A stretch of DNA of 64,000 bases from Thiodiazotropha sp040507035 (GCA_040507035.1 JBEVVR010000044.1:224459-288458), one strand, 5' to 3'. Positions 17,690 through 26,580 are shown, counted from the first letter of the stretch. Notes: generated by a model from the sequence alone, not told the origin. Made by a program: numbers and translations.

Positions 17690-18212
17690 ATGAATAAAGT
17701 CAGCAATACGCTATTTGAATCTGATCTAAATCTAAAGTTGCTCAACCGAGGTAAGGTTCGCGATATCTACAAAGTGGATGAGAGCCATCTGCTGATCGTC
17801 ACCACAGACCGCCTGTCGGCCTTCGACGTCNNNNNNNNNNNNNNNNNNNNNNNNNNNNNNNNNNNNNNNNNNNNNNNNNNNNNNNNNNNNNNNNNNNNNN
17901 NNNNNNNNNNNNNNNNNNNNNNNNNNNNNNGCAGATACTAAATTTGAATTCGGCCTGGACGATGAAGGTCAGATCCATCTGATCGATGAGGTTTTGACAC
18001 CTGATTCTTCCCGTTTCTGGCCAGCCAGTTCATATCGTCCAGGATGCAGTCCACCCAGCTTCGATAAGCAGTTTGTCCGCGACTACCTGGAGACCCTGGA
18101 CTGGGATAAAACACCGCCAGGCCCTGAGCTACCTCAGCAGGTAATAGCCAAAACAGCGGAAAAGTATCAAGAGGCGGAAAGGAGGCTGACGGGTGATTGG
18201 CAGGAGCATTGA
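17690..18212 (+). CDS. purC: Phosphoribosylaminoimidazole-succinocarboxamide synthase, interrupted by an N gap
   Basis: The N-terminal 47 residues (17690-17830, ending VTTDRLSAFDV, with the signature GKVRDIY) and the C-terminal 93 residues (17931-18211, including IDEVLTPDSSRFWP and SFDKQFVRDYLE) belong to one SAICAR synthase of the long ~290-300 residue type. That leaves about 150 residues missing, so the 100 N are a placeholder, and the two halves are also out of frame with each other as given. PurC ligates aspartate to CAIR in purine synthesis. The start ATG follows a CCGGGAT site. A -10-like TATAAT lies at 17657-17662. Confidence 0.93.
17831..17930. other. Scaffold gap of 100 N inside purC
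   Basis: A run of exactly 100 N. From the missing part of PurC the true gap should be roughly 450 bp. The flanks are not duplicated. Confidence 0.95.
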
Positions 18213-18357
18213 GACTATGCCAATTGATGAATTTGGTTCGTCTCGAACTTCAGTTTTTCTGCTAACGTGCCGCTTTAATATCATGAGGAGAATTTTCTCC
18301 TGAATTGTGTATTGAACCATTCAGATTTATTAGTTGTGGTGTAAAGCTTTGCCTTCT

Positions 18358-18621
18358 ATGTCTGCAGTCAACATAAAAACAGCCAGGGTGGTGATCTACA
18401 CCACGCTGAGGTGTCCCCACTGCCAACATTTAAAGCGGTGGTTAAAAAGGAATAAAGTTCCTTTTCTTGACTTCAACGTCGGTAAGCCTGGGAAAATGCA
18501 GAAGAAATTTTTCGAGATTGGCGGGCAGAGTGTACCCCTGATTGTCATCGGCGAGGAGAAATTCGTCGGCTTCAATCCCAATCAGTTAAAAACAGTCCTG
18601 GAAAAAGAAGGCCTTTTGTAG
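18358..18621 (+). CDS. Glutaredoxin family protein
   Basis: An 87-residue thioredoxin-fold protein with a CPHC redox centre (TTLRCPHCQHLKRWL) near residue 18, a cis-proline segment SVPLIVIGEEKFVGF and the helix NQLKTVLE. These are typical of glutaredoxin / NrdH-like small dithiol proteins. The ATG at 18358 is preferred over an in-frame TTG at 18334. It probably reduces disulfides or glutathione-mixed disulfides in the cytoplasm; the partner is unknown. A strong bidirectional terminator follows and separates it from the convergent fba. Confidence 0.85.
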   Translation: MSAVNIKTARVVIYTTLRCPHCQHLKRWLKRNKVPFLDFNVGKPGKMQKKFFEIGGQSVPLIVIGEEKFVGFNPNQLKTVLEKEGLL

Positions 18622-18647
18622 CGCTCGATCCGCTCAGCAGCTTTATT

Positions 18648-18675
18648 GAAAAAGGGGGCTTAGGCCCCCTTTTTC
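18648..18675. terminator. Bidirectional rho-independent terminator between glutaredoxin gene and fba
   Basis: GAAAAAGGGGGC and GCCCCCTTTTTC form a perfect 12-bp stem around the tetraloop TTAG. The A/T ends give a T-run on either strand, so it can serve both convergent genes. Confidence 0.93.
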
Positions 18676-18690
18676 AGTAATGGTGATTGA

Positions 18691-19755
18691 TCAGTTCACC
18701 TTTGGATCGAGCTCGCCACTCTCATAGCGTTTCTGCATGCCTTCCAGAGAGATCGGCGTGATCTTCTCCGCCATGCCCGCGGAGCCGAAGGCCTCATAGC
18801 GGGCTTTACAGATCCCGGACATCGCCTTGGTCGCCTCTTTGAGGAACTTGCGCGGATCGAAATTGGACTTGTTGTCGTGCAGGTGCTTGCGAATCGAGCC
18901 GGTGGAGGCCATGCGCAGGTCGGTGTCGATGTTGACCTTGACCACACCATGCTTGATACCCTCGACAATCTCCTCCACGGGAACGCCGTAGGTCTCGCCC
19001 ATATCTCCGCCATACTCGTTGATGATCGCCAGCCAGTCCTGGGGTACCGAGGAGGAACCGTGCATCACCAGGTGGGTATCCGGTATACGTGCATGGATCT
19101 CCTTCACCCGATCGATGGCGAGGATGTCGCCTGTCGGCGGACGGGTGAACTTATAGGCACCATGGGAGGTACCGATGGCGATCGCCAGGGCATCCACACC
19201 GGTCTTCTTGACAAAATCGGCGGCTTCGTCGGGATCGGTCAGCAGCTGACTGTGATCGAGGGTGCCCTCGGCGCCTATGCCATCCTCTTCACCGGCCTGG
19301 CCGGTCTCCAGAGAGCCCAGGCAGCCCAGCTCACCCTCTACCGAAACGCCACCCGCGTGGGCCATATCGACCACGGTCTTGGTCACATCCACGTTGTAGT
19401 CATAGGACGATGGGGTCTTGCCGTCGGTCATCAACGAGCCATCCATCATGACGGAAGAGAAGCCCGACTGGATGGAGCGCAGACAGACAGATGGGGATGT
19501 GCCGTGATCCTGGTGCATACAGACCGGGATATGCGGATACATCTCGGTCGCGGCGATGATCAGGTGGCGCAGGAAGGGCTCACCCGCATAGGAACGAGCA
19601 CCGGCGGAACCCTGTAGGATGACCGGGCTTTTAGCTGCATCCGCAGCCTGCATGATGGCATGCACCTGCTCCATATTGTTGACATTGAACGCCGGCAGAC
19701 CGTAGCCGTTTTCCGCGGCATGATCGAGAAGTTGGCGCAGGGATATCAGAGCCAT
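18691..19755 (-). CDS. fba: Class II fructose-bisphosphate aldolase (CbbA-like)
   Basis: A 354-residue class II zinc aldolase. MHQDHGTS carries zinc-ligand histidines, EGELGCLGSLE a glutamate of the active site, and MHGSSSVPQDW with KVNIDTDLR the phosphate-binding loops. Length and loop insertions match the subtype found in autotrophic proteobacteria and used in the Calvin cycle as well as glycolysis. It catalyses reversible cleavage of fructose-1,6-bisphosphate. It is last in the tkt-gap-pgk-pyk-fba run, 51 bp after pyk, and is closed by the bidirectional terminator at 18648. Confidence 0.95.
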   Translation of the reverse strand: MALISLRQLLDHAAENGYGLPAFNVNNMEQVHAIMQAADAAKSPVILQGSAGARSYAGEPFLRHLIIAATEMYPHIPVCMHQDHGTSPSVCLRSIQSGFSSVMMDGSLMTDGKTPSSYDYNVDVTKTVVDMAHAGGVSVEGELGCLGSLETGQAGEEDGIGAEGTLDHSQLLTDPDEAADFVKKTGVDALAIAIGTSHGAYKFTRPPTGDILAIDRVKEIHARIPDTHLVMHGSSSVPQDWLAIINEYGGDMGETYGVPVEEIVEGIKHGVVKVNIDTDLRMASTGSIRKHLHDNKSNFDPRKFLKEATKAMSGICKARYEAFGSAGMAEKITPISLEGMQKRYESGELDPKVN

Positions 19756-19806
19756 GATAGCCTCCTTGGTTTTGTGTCTATAGTCATTTCAATTCTCGGG
19801 GAGCAC

Positions 19807-21276
19807 TTATGTCTGCTTCACCCAACCATCTTGATCGTCGTCGAGCACATGCTCGCCGACACGCATTACTTTCATAATATTGGTCTGACCCTCAACCCCT
19901 GAGCGGTCACCCTTGGTGATGATCACCAAGTCGTTCTCACGAACTTCGCCACGACGCAGCAACTCGTCAATCACCTCTTCATTGACCTTGTCCACGTTGG
20001 TCATGGCGACATCGAAACTCACCGGGTAGACCCCGCGATAGAGAGTCACCTTGCGCCTGGTACGCACATGGCGAGTGAGGGCATAGATAGGGATGCCGGA
20101 GCTGATACGGGACATCCATTTCACCGTGGATCCCGACTCGGTCAAGGCAGCTATTCCCTTTACCCCCAGGTGATTGGCAGTATACATGGTGGCCATGGCA
20201 ATTGCTTCATCAACACGGCCGAACACGGTATCGATGCGGTGGTGTGAACGTCTTGCGGACTGATGCTTTTCTGCCTCGATACAGACCCTGTCCATCGCCT
20301 CAATCACCTTGTGAGGATACTTTCCAATCGAGGTCTCGGCTGAGAGCATTACCGCATCGGTACCGTCCATTACCGCATTTGCCACATCGAACACCTCGGC
20401 CCGGGTGGGGATTGGATTCTCGATCATCGACTGCATCATCTGGGTCGCCGTGATGACCACGCAGTTCATCTCCCGCGCGGTCTTGATCAGCTCTTTCTGC
20501 ACCGCCGGCAGCTCGGCGTCTCCGATCTCGACGCCGAGGTCGCCACGGGCCACCATGATGGCATCAGAGGCTTGGATGATCTCCTCGATGCCATCCAGCG
20601 CCTCGGCGCGTTCTACCTTGGCTATGATGCCACCCTGGCCTCCCGCTTCTTCCAGGAGACGCCGCGCTTCCATCACGTCCTCTCCATTGCGCACAAAGGA
20701 GACAGCGAGGTAGTCGACATCGATTTCAGCAGCGAACTTGATATCCTCCCGGTCCTTATCGGTCAAGGCCGGTGCGGAGAGTCCGCCACCCTGTTTGTTG
20801 ATGCCCTTGTTATTGGAGAGCCGACCGCCAACAATCACCTTGCAGTGAACCTCTTTGCCTTCGACTTCGGAGACCCAGAGCACGATTGCCCCATCGTCGA
20901 GCAGTAGGGTATCACCACGGCTGACATCATTGACCAGTTGCGGATAGGTCAGACCCACCCGCTGCTGATCTCCGGCATCCAATGCACAGCCGGCATCGAG
21001 AATGAAACTGTCGTCATCTTTAAGCTCGACCGCTCCTGTCTTGAAACGACCGATACGGATCTTCGGTCCCTGGAGATCGGCCAGTACGCCAATCTGTCGC
21101 CCGCAAGCACGGGCACGATTGCGTATCCGATCCGCCCGCTGGCGCTGGGAATCATGATGATCATGAGAGAGATTGAGGCGAACCACATCCGCCCCGGCGT
21201 GGATAATCTTATCCAATACCTTGGGATCATCCGTTGCCGGCCCCAGGGTTGCTACTATTTTTGTTCGTCTTGGCAT
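19807..21276 (-). CDS. pyk: Pyruvate kinase
   Basis: The 489-residue enzyme starts MPRRTKIVATLGPATDDP. Visible motifs are RLNLSH, the ADLQGPKIRIG segment, KVERAEAL with the catalytic lysine, MVARGDLGVEIG, ITATQMMQSMI and a C-terminal TKGDRSG segment of the regulatory domain. It converts phosphoenolpyruvate and ADP to pyruvate and ATP. An intrinsic terminator stands 28-58 bp before its start, leaving no room for a full promoter between. Its transcription therefore depends on read-through from pgk or a promoter inside pgk. Confidence 0.96.
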   Translation of the reverse strand: MPRRTKIVATLGPATDDPKVLDKIIHAGADVVRLNLSHDHHDSQRQRADRIRNRARACGRQIGVLADLQGPKIRIGRFKTGAVELKDDDSFILDAGCALDAGDQQRVGLTYPQLVNDVSRGDTLLLDDGAIVLWVSEVEGKEVHCKVIVGGRLSNNKGINKQGGGLSAPALTDKDREDIKFAAEIDVDYLAVSFVRNGEDVMEARRLLEEAGGQGGIIAKVERAEALDGIEEIIQASDAIMVARGDLGVEIGDAELPAVQKELIKTAREMNCVVITATQMMQSMIENPIPTRAEVFDVANAVMDGTDAVMLSAETSIGKYPHKVIEAMDRVCIEAEKHQSARRSHHRIDTVFGRVDEAIAMATMYTANHLGVKGIAALTESGSTVKWMSRISSGIPIYALTRHVRTRRKVTLYRGVYPVSFDVAMTNVDKVNEEVIDELLRRGEVRENDLVIITKGDRSGVEGQTNIMKVMRVGEHVLDDDQDGWVKQT

Positions 21277-21303
21277 ACGGATCCAGCTAGATGCTTAGCC
21301 CAT

Positions 21304-21333
21304 GAAAAAACGGCTGAGCCCCTGCTCAGCCGT
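21304..21333 (-). terminator. Rho-independent terminator between pgk and pyk
   Basis: On the minus strand ACGGCTGAGC-AGGG-GCTCAGCCGT forms a perfect 10-bp stem and is followed directly by a run of T (plus-strand A's at 21305-21310). It begins 15 bp after the pgk stop codon and should stop most transcripts coming from tkt-gap-pgk. Confidence 0.9.
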
Positions 21334-21348
21334 GATCGATTCTCTGTC

Positions 21349-22530
21349 TTACTCAGCGGCACGGGCCTCAAGCATGGCCACCGCGGGCAGGGTTTTGCCT
21401 TCCAAATATTCGAGAAAGGCACCGCCTGCGGTGGAGATGTAGGAAACCTTGTCATAAATATCATACTTCTGGATCGCAGCGATGGTATCGCCACCACCGG
21501 CGAGGGAGAAGCCAGCGGAATCAGCGATGGCCATGGATACGGTCTTGGTACCCTCGCCAAACTGATCGAACTCGAAGACACCCACCGGACCGTTCCAGAC
21601 AATGGTCCCGGCCTGTTTGATAATATCAGCCAACTCATTGGCACTGTCAGGCCCGATGTCGAAAATCATTTCGTCGTCAGCGACGTCCGCGGCTGGCTTT
21701 AGCACCGCAGGCTCATCTTCCGCAAAGTTCTTACCCACCACAACATCGGTGGCAATGGGGATATTCGCCCCCCGCGCCTTCATCTTCTCAATCAGTGCCT
21801 GGGCGGTAGGCACCAGATCGTCTTCACATAGGGATTTACCCACATTGTGGCCTGTGGCCTTGAGGAAGGTGTTGGCGATACCACCGCCTACCACCAGTTG
21901 ATCCACCTTCTCAGACAGGGCCTCGAGAACGGTCAACTTGGTCGACACCTTGGAACCACCCACGATCGCCACCATCGGCCGCGCGGGATTCGCCAACGCC
22001 TTGGCGAGATTATCCAACTCGTCGGCCAACAACAGGCCGGCACAGGCCGTTGGGGCAAACTTGCCAGCACCATGGGTGGAAGCCTGGGCACGGTGGGCGG
22101 TACCGAATGCATCCATCACGAAGACGTCGCAGAGGGCGGCATATTGCTTAGCCAGCTCTTCGTTGTCTTTCTTCTCGCCACTATTGAAGCGCACGTTCTC
22201 GAACAGTACCACCTCACCTTCAGCTACCTCGGGGGTCGACTGCAGATAGTCCTTGACCAGGCGGACTGTGTTACCGAGCTTGGCACTCATATCATCGGCA
22301 ATCGGTTGCATGGAGTTCTCCGCATCCACCTCGCCCTCCGTGGGACGACCGCGGTGTGACATCACCTGCACCCTGGCGCCCGCCTTGACGCAATGCTCGA
22401 TAGTGGGCATGGAGGCGGTAATCCGGGCATCCGATGTGACTTTGCCGTCTTTGACAGGGACATTGAGATCAGCGCGAATCAGGACTCGCTTGCCAGCGAG
22501 ATCAAGGTCGGTCAACTTGATGAAAGACAT
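21349..22530 (-). CDS. pgk: Phosphoglycerate kinase
   Basis: A 393-residue monomeric kinase. The N-terminal RADLNVPVKDGKV, the substrate-binding MSHRGRP, GGSKVSTKLTVL at the domain hinge, and the nucleotide-binding GPVGVFEF with GGGDTIAAI are all present. It transfers phosphate between 1,3-bisphosphoglycerate and ADP in glycolysis or the reverse direction in the Calvin cycle. A strong terminator follows. It lies 152 bp after gap, with a GC-rich hairpin and a short AT repeat in between. Confidence 0.97.
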   Translation of the reverse strand: MSFIKLTDLDLAGKRVLIRADLNVPVKDGKVTSDARITASMPTIEHCVKAGARVQVMSHRGRPTEGEVDAENSMQPIADDMSAKLGNTVRLVKDYLQSTPEVAEGEVVLFENVRFNSGEKKDNEELAKQYAALCDVFVMDAFGTAHRAQASTHGAGKFAPTACAGLLLADELDNLAKALANPARPMVAIVGGSKVSTKLTVLEALSEKVDQLVVGGGIANTFLKATGHNVGKSLCEDDLVPTAQALIEKMKARGANIPIATDVVVGKNFAEDEPAVLKPAADVADDEMIFDIGPDSANELADIIKQAGTIVWNGPVGVFEFDQFGEGTKTVSMAIADSAGFSLAGGGDTIAAIQKYDIYDKVSYISTAGGAFLEYLEGKTLPAVAMLEARAAE

Positions 22531-22565
22531 TAGGAACTCCTAGGTCGATTCTAATTTTTCACTGT

Positions 22566-22582
22566 GAATTTTGAATTATGAA
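22566..22582. repeat. Short GAATTWT heptad repeat remnant
   Basis: GAATTTT-GAATTAT-GAA is a 7-bp tandem repeat between gap and pgk. The same heptad unit builds the arms of the larger palindromic element at 27947-28087, so this may be a fragment of the same dispersed family. Confidence 0.45.
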
Positions 22583-22646
22583 CGCATGACAACTTCGATC
22601 GTCGATCGAGTGCTACATCCCTATTTCAAAATCCACTGCATCAACT

Positions 22647-22672
22647 CATGGGGCGGTTCTACCCGCCCCATG
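22647..22672. other. GC-rich hairpin in the gap-pgk spacer
   Basis: CATGGGGCGG and CCGCCCCATG form a perfect 10-bp stem with a 6-nt loop, 11 bp after the gap stop codon. There is no T-run on the minus strand, so mRNA stabilisation or processing after gap is more likely than termination. Confidence 0.7.
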
Positions 22673-22682
22673 TTGAGCAGCC

Positions 22683-23684
22683 TTACTTGGCCACGTGCTC
22701 AACCATACGCAGCATGTTGCAGGTATAGCCGTACTCGTTGTCATACCAGGAGACCACCTTGACGAAGGTGTCGTCCAGCATGATGCCGGCACCCGCGTCA
22801 AAGATGGAGGGGGTACCGCGACCGCGGAAATCGGTGGAGACCACCTTCTCCTCGGTGTAGTCCAGGACACCGGCCAGATCACCCGACTCGGAAGCGGCCT
22901 TCATGGCGGCACAGATGTCGTCGTAGCTGGCACCGCTGTTGAGCTCCACGGTGAGGTCGACCACGGAGACGTCGGAGGTGGGTACACGGAAGGCCATGCC
23001 GGTCAGTTTGCCGTTGAGCTCTGGCAGCACCTTGCCCACCGCCTTGGCGGCACCGGTGGAAGAGGGAATGATGTTCTCCAGGATACCGCGACCACCGCGC
23101 CAGTCCTTCATGGAGGGACCATCAACGGTCTTCTGGGTGGCGGTGGCGGCGTGTACGGTGGTCATCAGACCGCGCTTGATGCCCCACTTGTCGTTCAACA
23201 CCTTGGCCACGGGTGCCAGGCAGTTGGTGGTACAGGAGGCAGCTGAGACGATGGCCTGTCCACTGTAGTCGTTATGGTTGACACCATAGACGAACATCGG
23301 GGTGGCGTCCTTTGAGGGCGCGCTCTGGACTACCTTTTTGGCGCCGGCGTCGATGTGCTTCTGGCAGGTCTCCTCGGTGAGGAAAAAGCCGGTACATTCG
23401 ATCACCAGCTCGGCACCGATCTCATCCCATTTCAGATTTGCCGGATCACGCTCTGCCGTGAGGCGGATCTTGTTGCCGTTTACGACCATGTTGCTGCCAT
23501 CCACGGCGATGTCGCCGTCGAAGTTACCGTGCACTGAGTCGTACTTCAGCATGTAGGCCAGGTAATCGGGTTCCAGAAGATCATTGATACCAACGACTTC
23601 GATGCCGGGGAAATCTTTGGCGATAGCGCGGAACGCCATGCGGCCGATACGACCAAAACCATTGATACCTACTTTGATTGTCAT
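22683..23684 (-). CDS. gap: Glyceraldehyde-3-phosphate dehydrogenase, type I
   Basis: A 333-residue GAPDH. The Rossmann start INGFGRIGRMAFRA is at the N-terminus. INDL after the second beta strand, with an Asp and no Arg/Ser pair, fits NAD preference. The catalytic cysteine lies in SAASCTTNCLAPVAKV and the partner histidine in MTTVHAATATQ. SWYDNEYGYT is near the C-terminus. It interconverts glyceraldehyde-3-phosphate and 1,3-bisphosphoglycerate. Placed between tkt and pgk, it can serve either glycolysis or carbon fixation. Confidence 0.97.
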   Translation of the reverse strand: MTIKVGINGFGRIGRMAFRAIAKDFPGIEVVGINDLLEPDYLAYMLKYDSVHGNFDGDIAVDGSNMVVNGNKIRLTAERDPANLKWDEIGAELVIECTGFFLTEETCQKHIDAGAKKVVQSAPSKDATPMFVYGVNHNDYSGQAIVSAASCTTNCLAPVAKVLNDKWGIKRGLMTTVHAATATQKTVDGPSMKDWRGGRGILENIIPSSTGAAKAVGKVLPELNGKLTGMAFRVPTSDVSVVDLTVELNSGASYDDICAAMKAASESGDLAGVLDYTEEKVVSTDFRGRGTPSIFDAGAGIMLDDTFVKVVSWYDNEYGYTCNMLRMVEHVAK

Positions 23685-23736
23685 TTCAGTTCTCCGTTTT
23701 TTATAGATAAATAGAGTTGTAATTTAGGGCCTGATA

Positions 23737-25725
23737 TCAGGCAGAAACCTCATTGATGGCCGCGGCCACCTTATCAGCGGTAAAGCCGAACTCCTTGAAC
23801 AGCTCACCCGCCGGTGCTGATTCACCAAAGCGATTGATGCCAATCACCTTGCCGTTGATGCCGACATATTTGTACCAGCCGTCGGTGACAGCGGCCTCCA
23901 CGGCAACCCTGGCGGTGACGTTGGAGGGCAGCACGGACTCCTTGTATGCCGCATCCTGTTCATCGAAGGCCTTGGTATTCGGCATCGAAACCACACGCAC
24001 ATTTTTTCCGCAATCGGCGGCACCCTGGATCGCGATACCCACCTCGGAACCGGTGGCAATGACGATGGCATCGGGAGTTCCGGCACAATCCTTGATCACA
24101 TATCCGCCTTTCGCGATGTTTGCAATCTGCTCATCGCTTCGCTCCTGATGGGCGAGACCCTGGCGGGAGAAGATCAGCGAGGTTGGGCCGTCATTTTTTT
24201 CCACAGCAGCCTTCCAGGCGACGGCGGTCTCAACCCCGTCACAGGGACGCCATACGTCCATGTTGGGGATCATACGCAGGGTTGGAATCTGCTCGATAGG
24301 CTGATGGGTCGGGCCATCTTCACCCAAGCCGACGGAGTCGTGGGTATAGACGAAGATCGAACGCAACTTCATCAGTGCCGCCATGCGTAGCGCGTTGCGG
24401 GCATATTCGGAAAACATCAGGAAGGTGCCACCATAGGGGATGAAGCCACCATGAAGGGCGACACCGTTCATGATTGCGGACATGCCGAACTCACGTACAC
24501 CATAGGAGATGTAGTTACCGTCCACGTTGCCGTCGGTGATCGAACTCGAACCGGACCAGGCGGTCAGGTTGGAGGGCGACAGGTCGGCGGAACCGCCGAG
24601 GAACTCGGGTAGCAGAGGACCATAACCGTTGAGGGCATTTTGCGAGGCCTTGCGGGTCGCTGGAGATTCGGCCTTGGCATTCACCTCGGCGACGAACTTG
24701 GCGGTCTCCTCTTCCCAGTTTGACGGAAGCTCCCCAGCCATGCGCCGTTTGAACTCGGCCGCAAGCCCCTGATGGACCTCCTCGTAGGATGCGAAACGCT
24801 CATTCCATTCACCCTCGGCACTGGCGCCGGCAGCCTTGGCATCCCAGGCCGCATAGATATCATCGGGCACCACGAAGGCGTCGTGGGACCAGCCCAGCTG
24901 TTCCCGGGTGGCGACGATCTCGTCGGCACCCAGGGGGGCGCCATGGCAGTCATGGCTGCCCGCCAGGTTCGGCGAACCGAAACCGATGGTGGTCTTGCAG
25001 CAGATCAGTGACGGCTTGTCGCCGGCGGACTTGGCCGCCTCGATGGCGCGATCGATGGCATCCGCGTCATGACCGTCCACATCACGGATCACGTGCCAGC
25101 CGTAGGCCTCGAAACGGCCGGGGGTATCGTCGGTAAACCAACCCTCGGTCTCGCCATCGATGGAGATGCCGTTGTCGTCCCAGAAGGCGATTAGCTTACC
25201 CAGACCCAGGGTTCCCGCCAGGGAGCAGGCCTCATGGGAGATACCCTCCATCATGCAGCCGTCGCCGAGAAAGACATAGGTCCTGTGATCGACGATCTCA
25301 TGACCCGGTTTGTTGAACTGCGCTGCCAGGGTCTTCTCGGCCAGGGCCATGCCAACCGCATTGGTGATGCCCTGTCCCAGAGGCCCAGTGGTGGTCTCGA
25401 CCCCCGGCGCATAACCATACTCCGGATGGCCCGGGGTCTTGGAGTGGAGCTGACGAAAACTCTTCAGGTCATCGATGCTCAGTTCATAACCGGTCAGGTG
25501 CAACAGCGAGTAGATGAGCATCGAACCATGACCGTTGGAGAGAACGAAGCGGTCGCGATCAGCCCAGTCGGGATTCGCCGGATTGTGTTTCATATGGTTG
25601 TTCCACAGAACCTCTGCGATGTCTGCCATACCCATGGGCGCACCCGGATGGCCTGAATTGGCCTTCTGCACAGCATCCATACTCAGCGCACGAATGGCAT
25701 TAGCGAGTTCTCTTCGTGAGGACAT
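23737..25725 (-). CDS. tkt: Transketolase
   Basis: A 662-residue thiamine-diphosphate enzyme. Visible motifs are NSGHPGAPMGMADI, FLGDGCMMEGISHEA (ThDP/Mg binding), DDNGISIDG, the transketolase pyrimidine-domain signature THDSVGLGEDGPTHQPIEQ, and a C-terminal domain. It moves two-carbon units between sugar phosphates in the pentose phosphate and Calvin cycles. A strong site (TCAGGAGGGG) precedes the ATG. It is first in the cluster and its upstream region holds a palindrome and matching half-site (25767-25899). Confidence 0.97.
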   Translation of the reverse strand: MSSRRELANAIRALSMDAVQKANSGHPGAPMGMADIAEVLWNNHMKHNPANPDWADRDRFVLSNGHGSMLIYSLLHLTGYELSIDDLKSFRQLHSKTPGHPEYGYAPGVETTTGPLGQGITNAVGMALAEKTLAAQFNKPGHEIVDHRTYVFLGDGCMMEGISHEACSLAGTLGLGKLIAFWDDNGISIDGETEGWFTDDTPGRFEAYGWHVIRDVDGHDADAIDRAIEAAKSAGDKPSLICCKTTIGFGSPNLAGSHDCHGAPLGADEIVATREQLGWSHDAFVVPDDIYAAWDAKAAGASAEGEWNERFASYEEVHQGLAAEFKRRMAGELPSNWEEETAKFVAEVNAKAESPATRKASQNALNGYGPLLPEFLGGSADLSPSNLTAWSGSSSITDGNVDGNYISYGVREFGMSAIMNGVALHGGFIPYGGTFLMFSEYARNALRMAALMKLRSIFVYTHDSVGLGEDGPTHQPIEQIPTLRMIPNMDVWRPCDGVETAVAWKAAVEKNDGPTSLIFSRQGLAHQERSDEQIANIAKGGYVIKDCAGTPDAIVIATGSEVGIAIQGAADCGKNVRVVSMPNTKAFDEQDAAYKESVLPSNVTARVAVEAAVTDGWYKYVGINGKVIGINRFGESAPAGELFKEFGFTADKVAAAINEVSA

Positions 25726-25766
25726 TGACCCCTCCTGATTAGAAATTAATTAGTAATCTGTATCTG

Positions 25767-25777
25767 TCGGACAAAAG
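25767..25777. promoter_or_regulatory. Operator half-site copy upstream of tkt
   Basis: TCGGACAAAAG is an exact copy of the right half plus flank of the palindrome at 25886, 126 bp away (about 12 helical turns). It lies about 42 bp before the tkt start codon, where a bound repressor could block transcription. Confidence 0.5.
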
Positions 25778-25885
25778 TTATTGTGTGGCAAGCCACTGAA
25801 TTCGTTATCAATAAACCCCTTATCGGCACCCATTCGCATTGATAATTGACAGCGAAACGGGATATTGGCCCCCATTGCCAGCCGA

Positions 25886-25899
25886 TGTCCGATCGGACA
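25886..25899. promoter_or_regulatory. Palindromic operator candidate upstream of tkt
   Basis: TGTCCGATCGGACA is a perfect 14-bp palindrome in the 270-bp space upstream of the tkt cluster. With the matching TCGGACAAAAG near the tkt start it forms a likely two-site operator. The cognate regulator is unknown; the size would suit LacI, GntR or DeoR type dimers. Confidence 0.55.
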
Positions 25900-26010
25900 A
25901 AAGGTCAGCTATTCTGACCCAAGCCCCAAGCCTCGGCAAAGCAGCTAACTTTACGGGGCGATAAGCTGGCTTGATGAATAAACCCTAATATCCTAATAAA
26001 CTATACAATA

Positions 26011-26580
26011 TCAAGCAGTTGGCTCCTGTTTCCACTTGATGGAGCAGCCCATGCTAGGTATCTGCTCCCTGGGGCCTTGAGCGGTTTCCGCTACCAGTTT
26101 CATCGCCTCAAAGAGATCACGACGCACGGCACCGGGTGCGGTCTCCTTGCGGCTTTCATCGAGACGACCCCGATACTGCAGTTCCAGCGCGGCATTGTAG
26201 CCGAAAAAGTCCGGCGTACAGACAGCTCCGTAGGCCTTGGCAACAGCTTGGGTCTCATCAAACAGATAGGGAAAGGGATAGTCCATCTGCTCGGAAACCC
26301 GTTGCATATTTGCAAACGAGTCTTCCTCATATTCCGCAGGGTCGTTGGACATGATTGCCACCGAATTTATACCCAACAGGGCTAACTCCCTGGTATCTCG
26401 CACAATGCGCTGTTGTACAGCCTTGACATAGGGGCAGTGATTGCAGATGAACATCACCAACAAACCCTGCTCGCCTGCGCACTGCTGCAGAGTCCAATCG
26501 CGGCCATCGACGCCGGGGAGCCGAAAATCGGGAGCCGGTACACCAAAGTCACATATCGGGGTCTGTAAGGAAACCATCAT
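26011..26580 (-). CDS. Thioredoxin-like (AhpC/TSA/redoxin) family protein
   Basis: A 189-residue thioredoxin-fold protein. The N-terminal region (PAPDFRLPGVDGRDWTL) is peroxiredoxin-like, and the redox centre is CNHCPYVKAVQ near residue 46. A conserved second segment VCTPDFFGYN follows, then a C-terminal SMGCSIKWK. This is the widespread redoxin subgroup with CxHCPYVKA. It has no signal peptide, so it is cytoplasmic. The substrate is unknown. It is divergent from metK, with 177 bp between. Confidence 0.83.
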   Translation of the reverse strand: MMVSLQTPICDFGVPAPDFRLPGVDGRDWTLQQCAGEQGLLVMFICNHCPYVKAVQQRIVRDTRELALLGINSVAIMSNDPAEYEEDSFANMQRVSEQMDYPFPYLFDETQAVAKAYGAVCTPDFFGYNAALELQYRGRLDESRKETAPGAVRRDLFEAMKLVAETAQGPREQIPSMGCSIKWKQEPTA

